Part shown: positions 17,996 to 26,603 of the stretch, piece by piece
Layout: each line of letters starts with the position of its first letter
Position numbering within the stretch: position 1 is the stretch's first letter
DNA from: Chitinophagales bacterium
Lineage (GTDB): Bacteria; Bacteroidota; Bacteroidia; Chitinophagales; Saprospiraceae
Direction of reading: 5' to 3'
Length of the DNA: 43,083 bases
Assembly (NCBI GenBank): GCA_017303475.1
Contig: JAFLBO010000041.1
Span: forward strand, 1 to 43,083
The notes under the pieces: model-generated
Database searches by the model: none
Told to the model about the DNA's origin: nothing
The model's input: the letters and a program-made list of their open reading frames with translations, nothing else
Program-made: the position numbers and the translations under genes

Positions 17996-18694
17996 ATGCA
18001 AAAAACTTACCTACTGCTTGGCGCCTCCAGCGCTATTGCCGGAGCGACAGCCAGCATGTTGCAACAACATGGTCATGTCGTTATTGGCATATCCACGCAC
18101 GAACAAACAAATGATTCATTTAACCAGTGGATTCAGGTAGATTCCTATCAAAAAGAGCACCTGCCGCCTCTCGAAGGCCCCATAGATGGTTTGGTATATT
18201 TCCCCGGAACGATCAATCTAAAACCATTTGCCCGCATTTCTGAACAGGATTTTCTTACTGATTATCAACTAAATGCGCTGGGTGCGGTGATTAGCATTCA
18301 ACAGTATTTATCCAACCTGAAAACAGCGGCTTCACCTGCATCTATTGTGTTGCTGAGTACCGTGGCCGTAGCACAGGGAATGAGTTTTCACAGTTCTATT
18401 AGCATGGCTAAAGGAGCTGTGGAAGGTCTTGCCAAAGCCTTGGCAGCTGAGCTGGCGCCTGCTATTCGGGTTAATGTAGTGGCTCCTTCGCTTACCGCTA
18501 CTCCTCTGGCCGATAAGCTGATCAACAATCCGGAAAAACTGGAAGCCAGTCAGAAACGTCATCCAATGCGTCGAATAGGCCAACCGGAGGACATTGCGGA
18601 GGCCGTTCAGTTTCTGTTAAGCGATCGCTCCAACTGGATTACCGGTCAAATATTTCACGTTGATGGCGGCATGTCCACCTTGAGACTAATGTAA
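17996..18694 (+). CDS. Short-chain dehydrogenase/reductase (SDR) of the photolyase operon, lacking the catalytic Tyr
   Basis: The protein has 232 aa from the ATG at 17996, which puts the nucleotide-binding GASSAIAG motif at residues 9-16 as expected for the Rossmann fold; the extension to 17930 adds an unrelated leader. Ser in VLLSTVAV and Lys in SMAKGAVEGL fit the SDR active site, and the C-terminal ITGQIFHVDGGMS is typical. The residue that should be Tyr in YxxxK is Ile (ISMAK). Homologues beside photolyases often have this form, so the protein may bind a flavin or NADP product without classical reductase chemistry; this is inference. It is the first gene of a four-gene run, with 20 nt to the flavin reductase. 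Confidence 0.88.
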   Translation: MQKTYLLLGASSAIAGATASMLQQHGHVVIGISTHEQTNDSFNQWIQVDSYQKEHLPPLEGPIDGLVYFPGTINLKPFARISEQDFLTDYQLNALGAVISIQQYLSNLKTAASPASIVLLSTVAVAQGMSFHSSISMAKGAVEGLAKALAAELAPAIRVNVVAPSLTATPLADKLINNPEKLEASQKRHPMRRIGQPEDIAEAVQFLLSDRSNWITGQIFHVDGGMSTLRLM

Positions 18695-18714
18695 CCTTTC
18701 CCCCTGTTTCATAC

Positions 18715-19350
18715 ATGCAACACATATCCAGCGAGCAAATAAGCGCCATGGAACAGCGTTACCGGGCTGCATTCATTAACAGCCTGGGTGGATTCAAGAG
18801 CGTTGTGCTGGTGGGTACCGCCAATGATGCCGGCGCCACCAATCTGGCTATTTTCAATTCTCTTTTTCATTTGGGCGCCAATCCACCATTGTGCGGACTT
18901 ATTTTCCGACCTGATTCGGTGGAACGCCATACGTTATCTAATCTCGAGGCAAGCGGATGTTACACCATTAATCACCTGAATGAGTCTATATATCAGCAAG
19001 CCCATCAAACTTCTGCGCGATATCCGGCGGAGATTTCGGAGTTTGAAGCAACCGGTTTAACACCCGCCTACAAAAATGGCTTTCAGGCGCCATTCGTGGA
19101 GGAAAGTCTGTTGCAATTCAGCGTTTTATTCCGGGAAAAAATCCAGCTCAGTATCAACAATACCATCCTGATTATTGGTCAGATTCAGGATGTCTGGATT
19201 CCGGAAAATGTGCAGCAACCCGATGGTTTTCTGGACCTGGAAAAAGCAGGCACACTCACCTGCAGTGGATTAGACAGTTATCATCAGACCAAGCGTTTGG
19301 CCAGGTTGAGTTATGCCAAACCGGATAAACTCCCGGATATCATCCTGTAA
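18715..19350 (+). CDS. Flavin reductase-like FMN-binding split-barrel protein
   Basis: The protein has 211 aa. The sequence VVLVGTANDAGATNLAIFNS, followed by LIFRPDSVERHTLSNLEASG, is the flavin-reductase-like split barrel, where FMN binds near the conserved Asn/Ser and the RP.S..RHT loop. The family reduces or binds flavins with NAD(P)H. It lies between the SDR (20 nt upstream) and the photolyase (33 nt downstream), so it plausibly supplies or maintains reduced flavin for the photolyase. It has no signal peptide and is cytoplasmic. Confidence 0.88.
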   Translation: MQHISSEQISAMEQRYRAAFINSLGGFKSVVLVGTANDAGATNLAIFNSLFHLGANPPLCGLIFRPDSVERHTLSNLEASGCYTINHLNESIYQQAHQTSARYPAEISEFEATGLTPAYKNGFQAPFVEESLLQFSVLFREKIQLSINNTILIIGQIQDVWIPENVQQPDGFLDLEKAGTLTCSGLDSYHQTKRLARLSYAKPDKLPDIIL

Positions 19351-19383
19351 TAAAGAAGGAAGTAACCGTATGTCGCATATGCC

Positions 19384-20892
19384 ATGAAAATCAATGTATT
19401 GTGGTTCAAGCGCGATCTAAGGGTTTACGATCACGCACCGCTGCAACAGGCCATTGAAAGTGGACTGCCCTTGTTATGCATGTATGTGTACGAACCGGAG
19501 GTCTGGACCGCCTACGATGCCGATATACGGCATGCCAGATTCGTGTGGCAATCCATTACTGACTTGCAGGAACGTTACCCACAAATGGTCATCCACGTGG
19601 TTTACGGTGATGTGGTACAAGCCCTTCAAACCATTGGGCAATCTTATGCTATCCAAAACCTGTACAGTCACGAAGAAACCGGCACACGTATCACTTTTGA
19701 CCGGGACAAGCGTGTAAAACAATATTGCCAATCAGCTAAAATCCATTGGCTGGAAAGTCAAACCAATGCAGTTCAACGGGGATTATCACACCGAAATGGC
19801 TGGGATAAAGCCTGGAATGAGGTGATGTACGCCCCGATTGTATATCCTGAGCTCCGGCAATTGAAAACAGTTCATTGGGAAAAACCTGCCGGCTTGGAAA
19901 TACCGGCAGCATTATTGTTGCAACTCAAAATAAGCCTTGATTCATTTCAACGTGGCGGCGAATCAAAGGCCATTGAAACCCTGGCTGACTTTGTACAGCG
20001 CCGTTACACCAAGTATTCCCGGCATATTTCCCTTCCTGAAGAAAGCAGAGAATCATGTAGCCGACTTTCTCCTTACCTGGCCTGGGGCAATTTAAGTGTC
20101 AGACAAGTCATACAGGCGGTAGAAAAAGCCAAAAAGCGGGGGCCTGTTCTGGAACAACCCATGCAGGCATTTGTATCGCGCATGCACTGGCACTGCCATT
20201 TTGTTCAGAAGTTTGAAAGCGAGTGCAGGATGGAATTTGAGCACATAAACCGGGGCTTTGGGATGTTAGATCAACCCCTTTTACCGGAGCGCATATCTGC
20301 CTGGGAATCAGGACAAACGGGATTCCCGCTGGTAGATGCCTGTATTAGATGTTTGCGGGAAACCGGTTATCTGAATTTCCGAATGCGCGCTATGTTGTTG
20401 TCTTTTCTGACTCACGCGCTCTGGCAACCCTGGCAGGCAGGTGCGGGTTTTCTGGCCAGGCAGTTCCTGGATTACGATCCGGGCATCCATTTCCCACAGT
20501 GCCAGATGCAGGCAGGTGTGACAGGCATCAATACTGTTCGGATATACAATCCGGTGAAAAACAGTTTGGAGCTAGACCCTGAAGCCCTTTTTATTCGGAA
20601 ATGGGTGCCGGAATTAAGCAAACTCCCCACCCCGTTTGTGCATGAGCCCTGGAAACTAACGGCACTGGAGGCTAGCTTCTACCAATTCGAATTGGGCGTA
20701 AATTATCCTGTTCCAATAGTAAATCTGGGAGAGAACCTCAAAAAAGCCGGAGGCATCCTTTGGGCAATGCGTGATCATCCGGGTGTGCTGCAGGAAAGTG
20801 CCAGAATATTGCAGCAGCACACCTTTAGAAAAGACCGGAAGGACCAACCCATCACCAATTTCCAACACTTGATTGATCCATCGGCAGCATGA
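19384..20892 (+). CDS. Cryptochrome/DNA photolyase family protein with an atypical Trp electron chain
   Basis: The protein has 502 aa. The N-terminal photolyase alpha/beta domain begins LWFKRDLRVYDHAPL; the FAD-binding helical domain includes CSRLSPYLAWGNLSVRQ, TGFPLVDACIRCL, NFRMRAMLLSF and RIYNP, and ends with FIRKWVPEL (Trp407). Aligned with E. coli PhrB by motif, Trp350 matches W359, but the FAD-proximal W382 matches Gln374 (QMQ motif) and the N378 region is replaced by HF. This matches neither the classical triad nor an FeS-type enzyme and recalls described photolyase subgroups with a shortened Trp chain. It probably repairs UV pyrimidine dimers or acts as a light sensor. It is third in the operon; its stop overlaps the DUF2256 start (ATGA). 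Confidence 0.92.
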   Translation: MKINVLWFKRDLRVYDHAPLQQAIESGLPLLCMYVYEPEVWTAYDADIRHARFVWQSITDLQERYPQMVIHVVYGDVVQALQTIGQSYAIQNLYSHEETGTRITFDRDKRVKQYCQSAKIHWLESQTNAVQRGLSHRNGWDKAWNEVMYAPIVYPELRQLKTVHWEKPAGLEIPAALLLQLKISLDSFQRGGESKAIETLADFVQRRYTKYSRHISLPEESRESCSRLSPYLAWGNLSVRQVIQAVEKAKKRGPVLEQPMQAFVSRMHWHCHFVQKFESECRMEFEHINRGFGMLDQPLLPERISAWESGQTGFPLVDACIRCLRETGYLNFRMRAMLLSFLTHALWQPWQAGAGFLARQFLDYDPGIHFPQCQMQAGVTGINTVRIYNPVKNSLELDPEALFIRKWVPELSKLPTPFVHEPWKLTALEASFYQFELGVNYPVPIVNLGENLKKAGGILWAMRDHPGVLQESARILQQHTFRKDRKDQPITNFQHLIDPSAA

Positions 20893-21038
20893 AAAAGGGG
20901 ACTAAAACGGTAAAAAAAACAGACCTTCCGCAAAAAATTTGTGTGGTTTGCGGAAGGCCTTTTCAATGGCGAAAGAAATGGGAGAAGGTTTGGGATGAGG
21001 TGCGCTATTGCAGTGATCGCTGCAAGAGACAACGATAA
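20889..21038 (+). CDS. DUF2256 small zinc-ribbon protein, translationally coupled to photolyase
   Basis: The protein has 49 aa. Its ATG (20889-20891) overlaps the TGA of the photolyase gene, a typical coupled start. The sequence carries two Cys pairs (CVVCGRPFQWRKKWEK, then YCSDRC) that match DUF2256, a tiny zinc-binding family usually found beside cryptochrome/photolyase genes. Its molecular role is unknown. It ends 7 nt before the stop of the convergent lipoprotein gene. Confidence 0.92.
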   Translation: MKKGTKTVKKTDLPQKICVVCGRPFQWRKKWEKVWDEVRYCSDRCKRQR

Positions 21039-21045
21039 TTTTGGG

Positions 21046-21471
21046 TTATTTGCTAAATTTTAGCACATCTGTATCTCCGTTACCACCACTGGTATGTTCA
21101 AAATGCATTAAATTGGCATCCATCTGAATGATGCGCCAATCTTCTTCCAGTTCTTCCAGCGCGCTTGGAATTGAACCATTGAAATCAATGAGGAACTTAT
21201 TGGCACTATCATCAAAACCTGTCGCCCAGGTTCCACTCCAGGTTTGACTGCCGTTGGTAGCACTAAGACTTCCACTAGCGCCAAATTCGAAGGTATAATT
21301 GGTGTAATTGCTTGTTTCGTCCTGTTTGTCAAAAAAGTATGAGACTTTCCAGGTACCTGAGGCAGGCGTGGCGCCTGAGCCATTATTGCCTGAGGAGGAG
21401 TTGTCGTCGCAGGCGGCAAAGCCCATGAAAACCAGGAGAAGAAGCGGGAGAGATTTTTGGATAAGACGCAT
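21046..21471 (-). CDS. Small lipoprotein, lipocalin-like, unknown function
   Basis: The protein has 141 aa with a signal peptide and lipobox GFAAC (Cys at residue 21), followed by a Ser/Asn/Gly-rich linker. The remaining roughly 100 aa look all-beta (GTWKVSYFFDKQDETSNYTNY, then TWSGTWATGFD), similar to small lipocalin-like lipoproteins of Bacteroidota. Function is unknown. An upstream TGTTTATTTGC on the minus strand (21522-21512) resembles the one before the MBL gene and may be a variant promoter element. Confidence 0.84.
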   Translation of the reverse strand: MRLIQKSLPLLLLVFMGFAACDDNSSSGNNGSGATPASGTWKVSYFFDKQDETSNYTNYTFEFGASGSLSATNGSQTWSGTWATGFDDSANKFLIDFNGSIPSALEELEEDWRIIQMDANLMHFEHTSGGNGDTDVLKFSK

Positions 21472-21559
21472 GGTATAGACCTGTTTAAGTGAACTGTGTA
21501 AAAGAAACAGTGCAAATAAACAGGCAGGTTACCCTGTGCATCAACTAAACCTAACTCAG

Positions 21560-21579
21560 CCGGGCAATATGCTGCCCGG
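21560..21579. terminator. Hairpin between lipoprotein and MBL-rhodanese genes
   Basis: CCGGGCA-ATATGC-TGCCCGG is a 7-bp perfect stem about 25 nt past the stop of the MBL gene. There is no strong T-run after it, so it may be a weak or Rho-assisted terminator. Confidence 0.4.
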
Positions 21580-21603
21580 ACGGGAAAAAACCGACACCGG
21601 GCT

Positions 21604-23025
21604 CTAAAGGGCAGATTTGCTGGCGCAAACGAACTCCGTAGTTTGAAACAACCCGCTCTTTTTCATGGCCCCAAAACCACCTGCTACGTCTATCAGGTTA
21701 TCGTATCCACGGGCACGCAGGGCAGAAATGAAAATCATGGAACGGTATCCGCCGGCACAGTGAACATGGTAGGTTTGGTTTCGGTCAATCTGTACCATGC
21801 TTTCGTTGAGGAAATCCAGCGGCGCTGAGGCTGCCTCCGGCAAATGCTCAGCTTCGTATTCGCCAGGTTTTCTAACATCCAGAATATGCGATGCTTCGCC
21901 GTTCTGCATACGTTTAGCAAAGGTTTCCACGTCAATCGTTTCGATCTGATCTGTTTCACGGCCATCAGCTTTCCAGGCCTCAAAACCTCCTTCCAGATAG
22001 CCCAGACAATAATCATAACCCACACGGGCCAGGCGCATGACGGTTTCTTCTTCTCGACCGGGGTCGGTTATCAACAGGATTTGTTGTTTTACATCCGGAA
22101 TCATGGCGCCTACCCAAGGGGCAAAGCTGCCATCAATACCGATATTTATGCTATTTGGGATAAATCCTTTGGCGAAGGTTTGAGGGGCGCGTGTATCCAG
22201 CAAGAGAGCAGAGGTTTCGTTGGCGGCAGCTTCAAAAGCTCTGGGCGAAAGTGGACGAGCGCCACGTTGCATCACCTCATCGATGGAATCGTACCCATTT
22301 TTGTTCATGGCTACGTTAAGCGGGAAATATGCCGGCGGTGGCATCAGTCCGTCAGTCACTTCTTTCACAAATTCCGCCCTGGTCATATCTGCACGCAAGG
22401 CATAGTTAACCTGTTTTTGATGCCCCAGGGAGTCTGAAGTTTCCTTACTCATGTTTTTGCCACAGGCAGAACCCGCACCGTGTGCAGGATACACTACAAT
22501 ATCATCAGACAAAGGCATTATTTTGTTTCTGAGGGAATCAAAAAGCGTTTCAGCCAGCTGTTCCTGTGTCATGCTCGCAGCTTTTTGAGCCAGATCCGGA
22601 CGACCAACATCTCCTATAAAAAGCGTATCACCGCTGAAAAGCGCCACATCTTTGCCCTGCTCATCGCGCAACAGGTAGCAGGTGCTTTCCATGGTATGTC
22701 CGGGGGTGTGTAATACTTTAATGCTCACATTACCCACCTGCAGGATTTCACCATCTGCTGCGATATGAGCGGCAAAACCCGGATTGGCATTAGGGCCGTA
22801 CACAATAGGAGCGCCTGTTTTTTGTGACAAATCGAGGTGTCCGCTCACAAAATCAGCATGAAAATGGGTTTCCAGTACGTATTTGATGGTTGCACCGGCT
22901 TTTTCTGCTTTATGCAAATAAGGCTCCACTTCCCGGAGCGGGTCAATCACTACGGCTTCGCCGGCAGATTCGATATAATAAGCTCCCTGAGCCAGGCATC
23001 CGGTGTAAATTTGTTCGATTTTCAT
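21604..23025 (-). CDS. MBL-fold hydrolase with two rhodanese domains (persulfide dioxygenase-like)
   Basis: The protein has 473 aa from the ATG at 23025, which begins the fold directly (MKIEQIYTGCLAQGAYYIE). Metal ligands are visible: THFHADF (His54, His56, Asp58), His110 in TPGHT, Asp133 in SGDTLF and His182 in PAHG. The C-terminal half holds two rhodanese domains. The first (LLLDTRAPQTFAKGFIP) has no Cys in its active loop; the second has Cys423 in VHCAGGYRS. The layout fits persulfide dioxygenase/CstB-type sulfide-handling enzymes acting on glutathione or other persulfides. It is cytoplasmic. The extension to 23082 adds only an unrelated leader. The spacer to the divergent TPR gene (23026-23398) holds no gene I can support. 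Confidence 0.88.
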   Translation of the reverse strand: MKIEQIYTGCLAQGAYYIESAGEAVVIDPLREVEPYLHKAEKAGATIKYVLETHFHADFVSGHLDLSQKTGAPIVYGPNANPGFAAHIAADGEILQVGNVSIKVLHTPGHTMESTCYLLRDEQGKDVALFSGDTLFIGDVGRPDLAQKAASMTQEQLAETLFDSLRNKIMPLSDDIVVYPAHGAGSACGKNMSKETSDSLGHQKQVNYALRADMTRAEFVKEVTDGLMPPPAYFPLNVAMNKNGYDSIDEVMQRGARPLSPRAFEAAANETSALLLDTRAPQTFAKGFIPNSINIGIDGSFAPWVGAMIPDVKQQILLITDPGREEETVMRLARVGYDYCLGYLEGGFEAWKADGRETDQIETIDVETFAKRMQNGEASHILDVRKPGEYEAEHLPEAASAPLDFLNESMVQIDRNQTYHVHCAGGYRSMIFISALRARGYDNLIDVAGGFGAMKKSGLFQTTEFVCASKSAL

Positions 23026-23398
23026 GTTGAGCAAGAATGTAACGGTGGTGAAACCGATGGAACTAAGGGCAAATAAACACATTTTTTGGCTGGTAGTTTT
23101 TGGGTAAGCAGCCTAAATCTGTTCGGCTTGGTAACTCTTTTTTATGGTATTTTTGGCCAATCTATATTTTCGCCGTGTATTTCAACGTTTTAGCGTTGTC
23201 GCAGTCCCTCACGGGTTGCCTGTCAAGACGTTAAAATTTCCCAAAAAATCCATTCCACAGTCTGGTAAAATTCGGACGCTTCGTTAGGTGATAGTATGTA
23301 CCTGAAAAGGGAAAAGACATTCAGAGCACCAAAGCGAAATGAATTGCCCGACCATCCAAATACAGCATAAAACAAATCCAAAACCACACCTTTCCATC

Positions 23399-26300
23399 AT
23401 GTTCCTTCGGAAAAGCATTTCTGCTCTCCTTCTTCTGCTCTCTGCCTATGTGCTTTCTGCGCAGGAATCGGCAGTATTTACTGAAGCCAACCTTGCTTAC
23501 AAGCGCGGGGTGGACTTTTTCAACCAAAGCCTCTATGGCGTTGCCCAAAAAGAATTTCGCAATGCCATGGACCTACTCCGTCCGGTTAACGAACCAGACT
23601 GGAAGGCTGTAAAAACAGACGCTGAGCTGTATCACGCTAAATGTGCGGTTCGGCTCGGTCAACCGGAAGCTGAAAAGCTGGTGCTTGACTTCCTTCGCGA
23701 GAACTCTCCTTCGCCGGTGGCCAGTCAGGCTGCTCTGGAAATAGGCGATTATTATTTCAACCGCAAGGAATACGATAAAGCGCTGACCTATTATGATCTG
23801 GCGCCTGAAGGCTCCGGTCCAACCCGGGATGAAATACGATTCAAAACGGGATATGCCTACTTTGTGACCAAGAAATTCGGATTGGCCAAAACGGCATTTA
23901 TGCCTTTGAAAGACAACACCCGCAGCCAGTTTTACGAACAGGCCAACTATTATTACGGATGTTGCTCCTTTTTTGAAGGCAAATACGAAGATGCCGCCAA
24001 ATCCTTCACCCGCGCAGAGCAGTCGGACAAGTACAAAACTGTTGTGCCGTATTACCTCACCCAGATTTATGCTGCACAAAAGAACTACGACAAGGTTATT
24101 TCCTATGGCGGCCCTAAAGCCAAGGATAATAATGTAAAAAACCGCGCAGAAATCAACCAACTGGTTGGTCAGGCATATTATGAAAAGGGTGACTTCAAAA
24201 ATGCCCTGCCTTACCTGGAGTTTGCCGCTAAAAATGGCGTGGCGCTTCGTCCCGCAGATTATTACCAGCTTGGTTATGCGCAGTATCAGAATGGTCAATA
24301 CAAGCAAGCCATCCAGAATTTCGAGGAACTGACCAAACAGGACAGCGTGTTAGGCCAGAATGGTCTGTATCATCTTGGCGACTGTTATCTTCGTGTGAAG
24401 GACAAAAACAGTAAATTCAACGCAAGAAATGCCTTTGGTCAGGCAGCTAGTATGAATTATGACAAGGCGGTAAAAGAGGATGCTTTAATCAATTACGCCA
24501 AACTGAGCTATGAGTTGAAGTATGACCGTGATGCGATCGAAGCCCTGCAACGTATCAATCCAAATTCCAAGTATTATGAGGACGGACAGGCTTTGATGAG
24601 TGAGATTTTCCTCAATACCCGCGATTATGACCGCGCAGTGTCAAGTCTGGAAAACGTAAAAAACCGCACAGCCCGTTTGGATGCTACCTACCAACAAGTA
24701 ACCTATCTGCGTGGTTTACAACTTTACCAAAACAACCAGAAAGAGGAAGCCCGCCGGTATTTCAACAAATCGCTTGAATTTCCGATCAACAAAAAGACAG
24801 CCACTCTCTGTACGTTTTGGCTGGGTTCTATTTCGCACGAAGCCGGAGAATATGCGGTGAGCAAAACCCATATGAGCAGCTTTTTTAACGCAGCCAAGCC
24901 ATATGCGGCTGAGCTGCCGGAAGAAAGCAGTCTGCACATGTGCAACTACATTCAGGGCTATAACCACCTGAAACTGAAGGATTACAAGTCAGCCCTGACT
25001 AATTTCCGGGCGGCTGTGGATGGCTTCAAAAAAAGCAATTCTAAAAATGAGCAAATCCGCTCTGCTATTCTTGGTGATGCGGTATTGCGTTCGGGTGACT
25101 GCTATTTCAAAAATAAGCAATACTCAGATGCCCTGGCTATGTACGATGAGGCGGTGAAAAAGAAATATGAAGGTTTTGAGTATGCTTTGTTCCAAAAAGC
25201 CATTATTCGCGGCCTTCAAGGGGACAACCAGGATAAAGCCATTGCGCTGGAAAGTCTGGTAGAAGATTACCCCAACAGTCGTTATACCGATGAGGCATTG
25301 TTCCAACTGGGTGATACTTACTTCGAGATGGAACGATATGACAAAGCCATTCCGCCGTTTAAGCGCATAGTGTCAGATTTCCGTGGAAAGAGCAATCTGG
25401 TAAATGCGGCTTTGCTGAAACTGGGTCTGATTTCGGTCAACCAGGGCAGCAGCAGAGTGGCCATAGATTACTACAAGCAGGTATTTGCCGGCAATCCGGA
25501 GCCGGAAGAGTGCAAACAGGCACTGGATGCGCTCAGAGAGATTTATGTAAAAGACTTGGGTGATCCGGAAGGGTACAACCGTTTTGTGGAAACTGTGCCC
25601 AATTGCGGAGGTATGAAGCCTGGGCAGACCAATAGCGGAGAAGCTACAGCTTTCGAATCTGCTGAATATCAGTATAATCAGGGACGCTATGATCGCGCTA
25701 TTGAGTTGTTGACCAACTACCTGGCCAAATACCCAACAGGAAGCAATATTCTTGCGGCGTATTACCTGCGTGCGGAAAGCTACGCTTCGCAAAAGCAGTT
25801 TGAAAAAGCACAGAAAGACTATGCTTCCGTAGTTGGCAAAGGCAACAGCAAATACTACCCTAAAGCAGCAGAAAAGGCTGCCTTGATTGCCCTAAATACA
25901 ACAAAGGACTATGGCCAGGCCTTTGAATATGCGCGGAAATGGGAAGATGCTGCACTGACTGAAAACTCCCGCTTTGATGCACAATTGGTGGCATTACAGG
26001 CTGCTTACCGCACCAACAACTCTGTTGCAGTGGCTGAATATGCCAACAAGATCAACAAAAGCAAACTTGCCAATCAGGAGCAACTGGCCATTGCCAATTT
26101 TTACTCCGGTAAAATGGCATACGACAAGGGAGAATACACCCGTGCATATCCGGCGTTACAATCAGTGACAGAAAACAGCACCTCTGAATTGATGGCTGAA
26201 TCCTATCACTATCTGGCCCAAATCCAGTACAAGCAGCGCAAGTATGCCGATGCAGAGGAGATGATTACAGAAGCCAATAAAGCCAGCGCAGGCTATGACG

Positions 26301-26536
26301 ACTGGATTGCACGTAACCTGATTTTGCTTTCTGATGTATATGCTGATCAGGGTGATAAAATTTCCGCTCAGGCTGCCCTGGAGTCCATCCTGGAGAACTA
26401 CAACGGCGATGATCCAAGCATCAAAGAAACAGCACGGAAGAAATACGAGCGATTGAGCAGCAATCGTCCTATAATGAACAATTCCTCAGAGAAGAGTGGT
26501 AAGACGTTGCTGGATATGGATGAGGGAGGGAATTAA
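23399..26536 (+). CDS. Large secreted tetratricopeptide-repeat protein
   Basis: The protein has 1045 aa from the ATG at 23399, which gives a clean signal peptide (MFLRKSISALLLLLSAYVL, cut near SAQ). The whole mature chain is TPR/Sel1-like helical repeats (A-LGDCYLRVKD, AYYEKGDFKNALPYLEFAA, FQLGDTYFEMERYDKAIPPF, with many YxxAxxxF units). It is followed 67 nt later by an outer-membrane barrel gene, and this pairing recurs in Bacteroidota. It is probably a periplasmic scaffold for assembly or stability of the barrel protein; exact role unknown. It lies in the same orientation as the barrel gene, with a hairpin in the spacer. Confidence 0.88.
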   Translation: MFLRKSISALLLLLSAYVLSAQESAVFTEANLAYKRGVDFFNQSLYGVAQKEFRNAMDLLRPVNEPDWKAVKTDAELYHAKCAVRLGQPEAEKLVLDFLRENSPSPVASQAALEIGDYYFNRKEYDKALTYYDLAPEGSGPTRDEIRFKTGYAYFVTKKFGLAKTAFMPLKDNTRSQFYEQANYYYGCCSFFEGKYEDAAKSFTRAEQSDKYKTVVPYYLTQIYAAQKNYDKVISYGGPKAKDNNVKNRAEINQLVGQAYYEKGDFKNALPYLEFAAKNGVALRPADYYQLGYAQYQNGQYKQAIQNFEELTKQDSVLGQNGLYHLGDCYLRVKDKNSKFNARNAFGQAASMNYDKAVKEDALINYAKLSYELKYDRDAIEALQRINPNSKYYEDGQALMSEIFLNTRDYDRAVSSLENVKNRTARLDATYQQVTYLRGLQLYQNNQKEEARRYFNKSLEFPINKKTATLCTFWLGSISHEAGEYAVSKTHMSSFFNAAKPYAAELPEESSLHMCNYIQGYNHLKLKDYKSALTNFRAAVDGFKKSNSKNEQIRSAILGDAVLRSGDCYFKNKQYSDALAMYDEAVKKKYEGFEYALFQKAIIRGLQGDNQDKAIALESLVEDYPNSRYTDEALFQLGDTYFEMERYDKAIPPFKRIVSDFRGKSNLVNAALLKLGLISVNQGSSRVAIDYYKQVFAGNPEPEECKQALDALREIYVKDLGDPEGYNRFVETVPNCGGMKPGQTNSGEATAFESAEYQYNQGRYDRAIELLTNYLAKYPTGSNILAAYYLRAESYASQKQFEKAQKDYASVVGKGNSKYYPKAAEKAALIALNTTKDYGQAFEYARKWEDAALTENSRFDAQLVALQAAYRTNNSVAVAEYANKINKSKLANQEQLAIANFYSGKMAYDKGEYTRAYPALQSVTENSTSELMAESYHYLAQIQYKQRKYADAEEMITEANKASAGYDDWIARNLILLSDVYADQGDKISAQAALESILENYNGDDPSIKETARKKYERLSSNRPIMNNSSEKSGKTLLDMDEGGN

Positions 26537-26548
26537 TGGGTTTGAAGG

Positions 26549-26574
26549 GTTTGATGACCGCGAAGCGGTCAAAC
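26549..26574 (+). terminator. Hairpin between TPR and barrel genes
   Basis: GTTTG(ATG)ACCGC-GAA-GCGGTCAAAC forms a bulged stem with a 3-nt loop. No T-run follows, so it may be an mRNA stability or processing element rather than a terminator. Confidence 0.4.
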
Positions 26575-26603
26575 TTAAATAACACAAACATCAATTTTGA
26601 ACA

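Noticed and set aside
23573..24307. 244-aa minus-strand frame inside the TPR gene
   Set aside because: The TPR frame on the plus strand has the signal peptide and repeat pattern; the opposite frame is hydrophobic noise.
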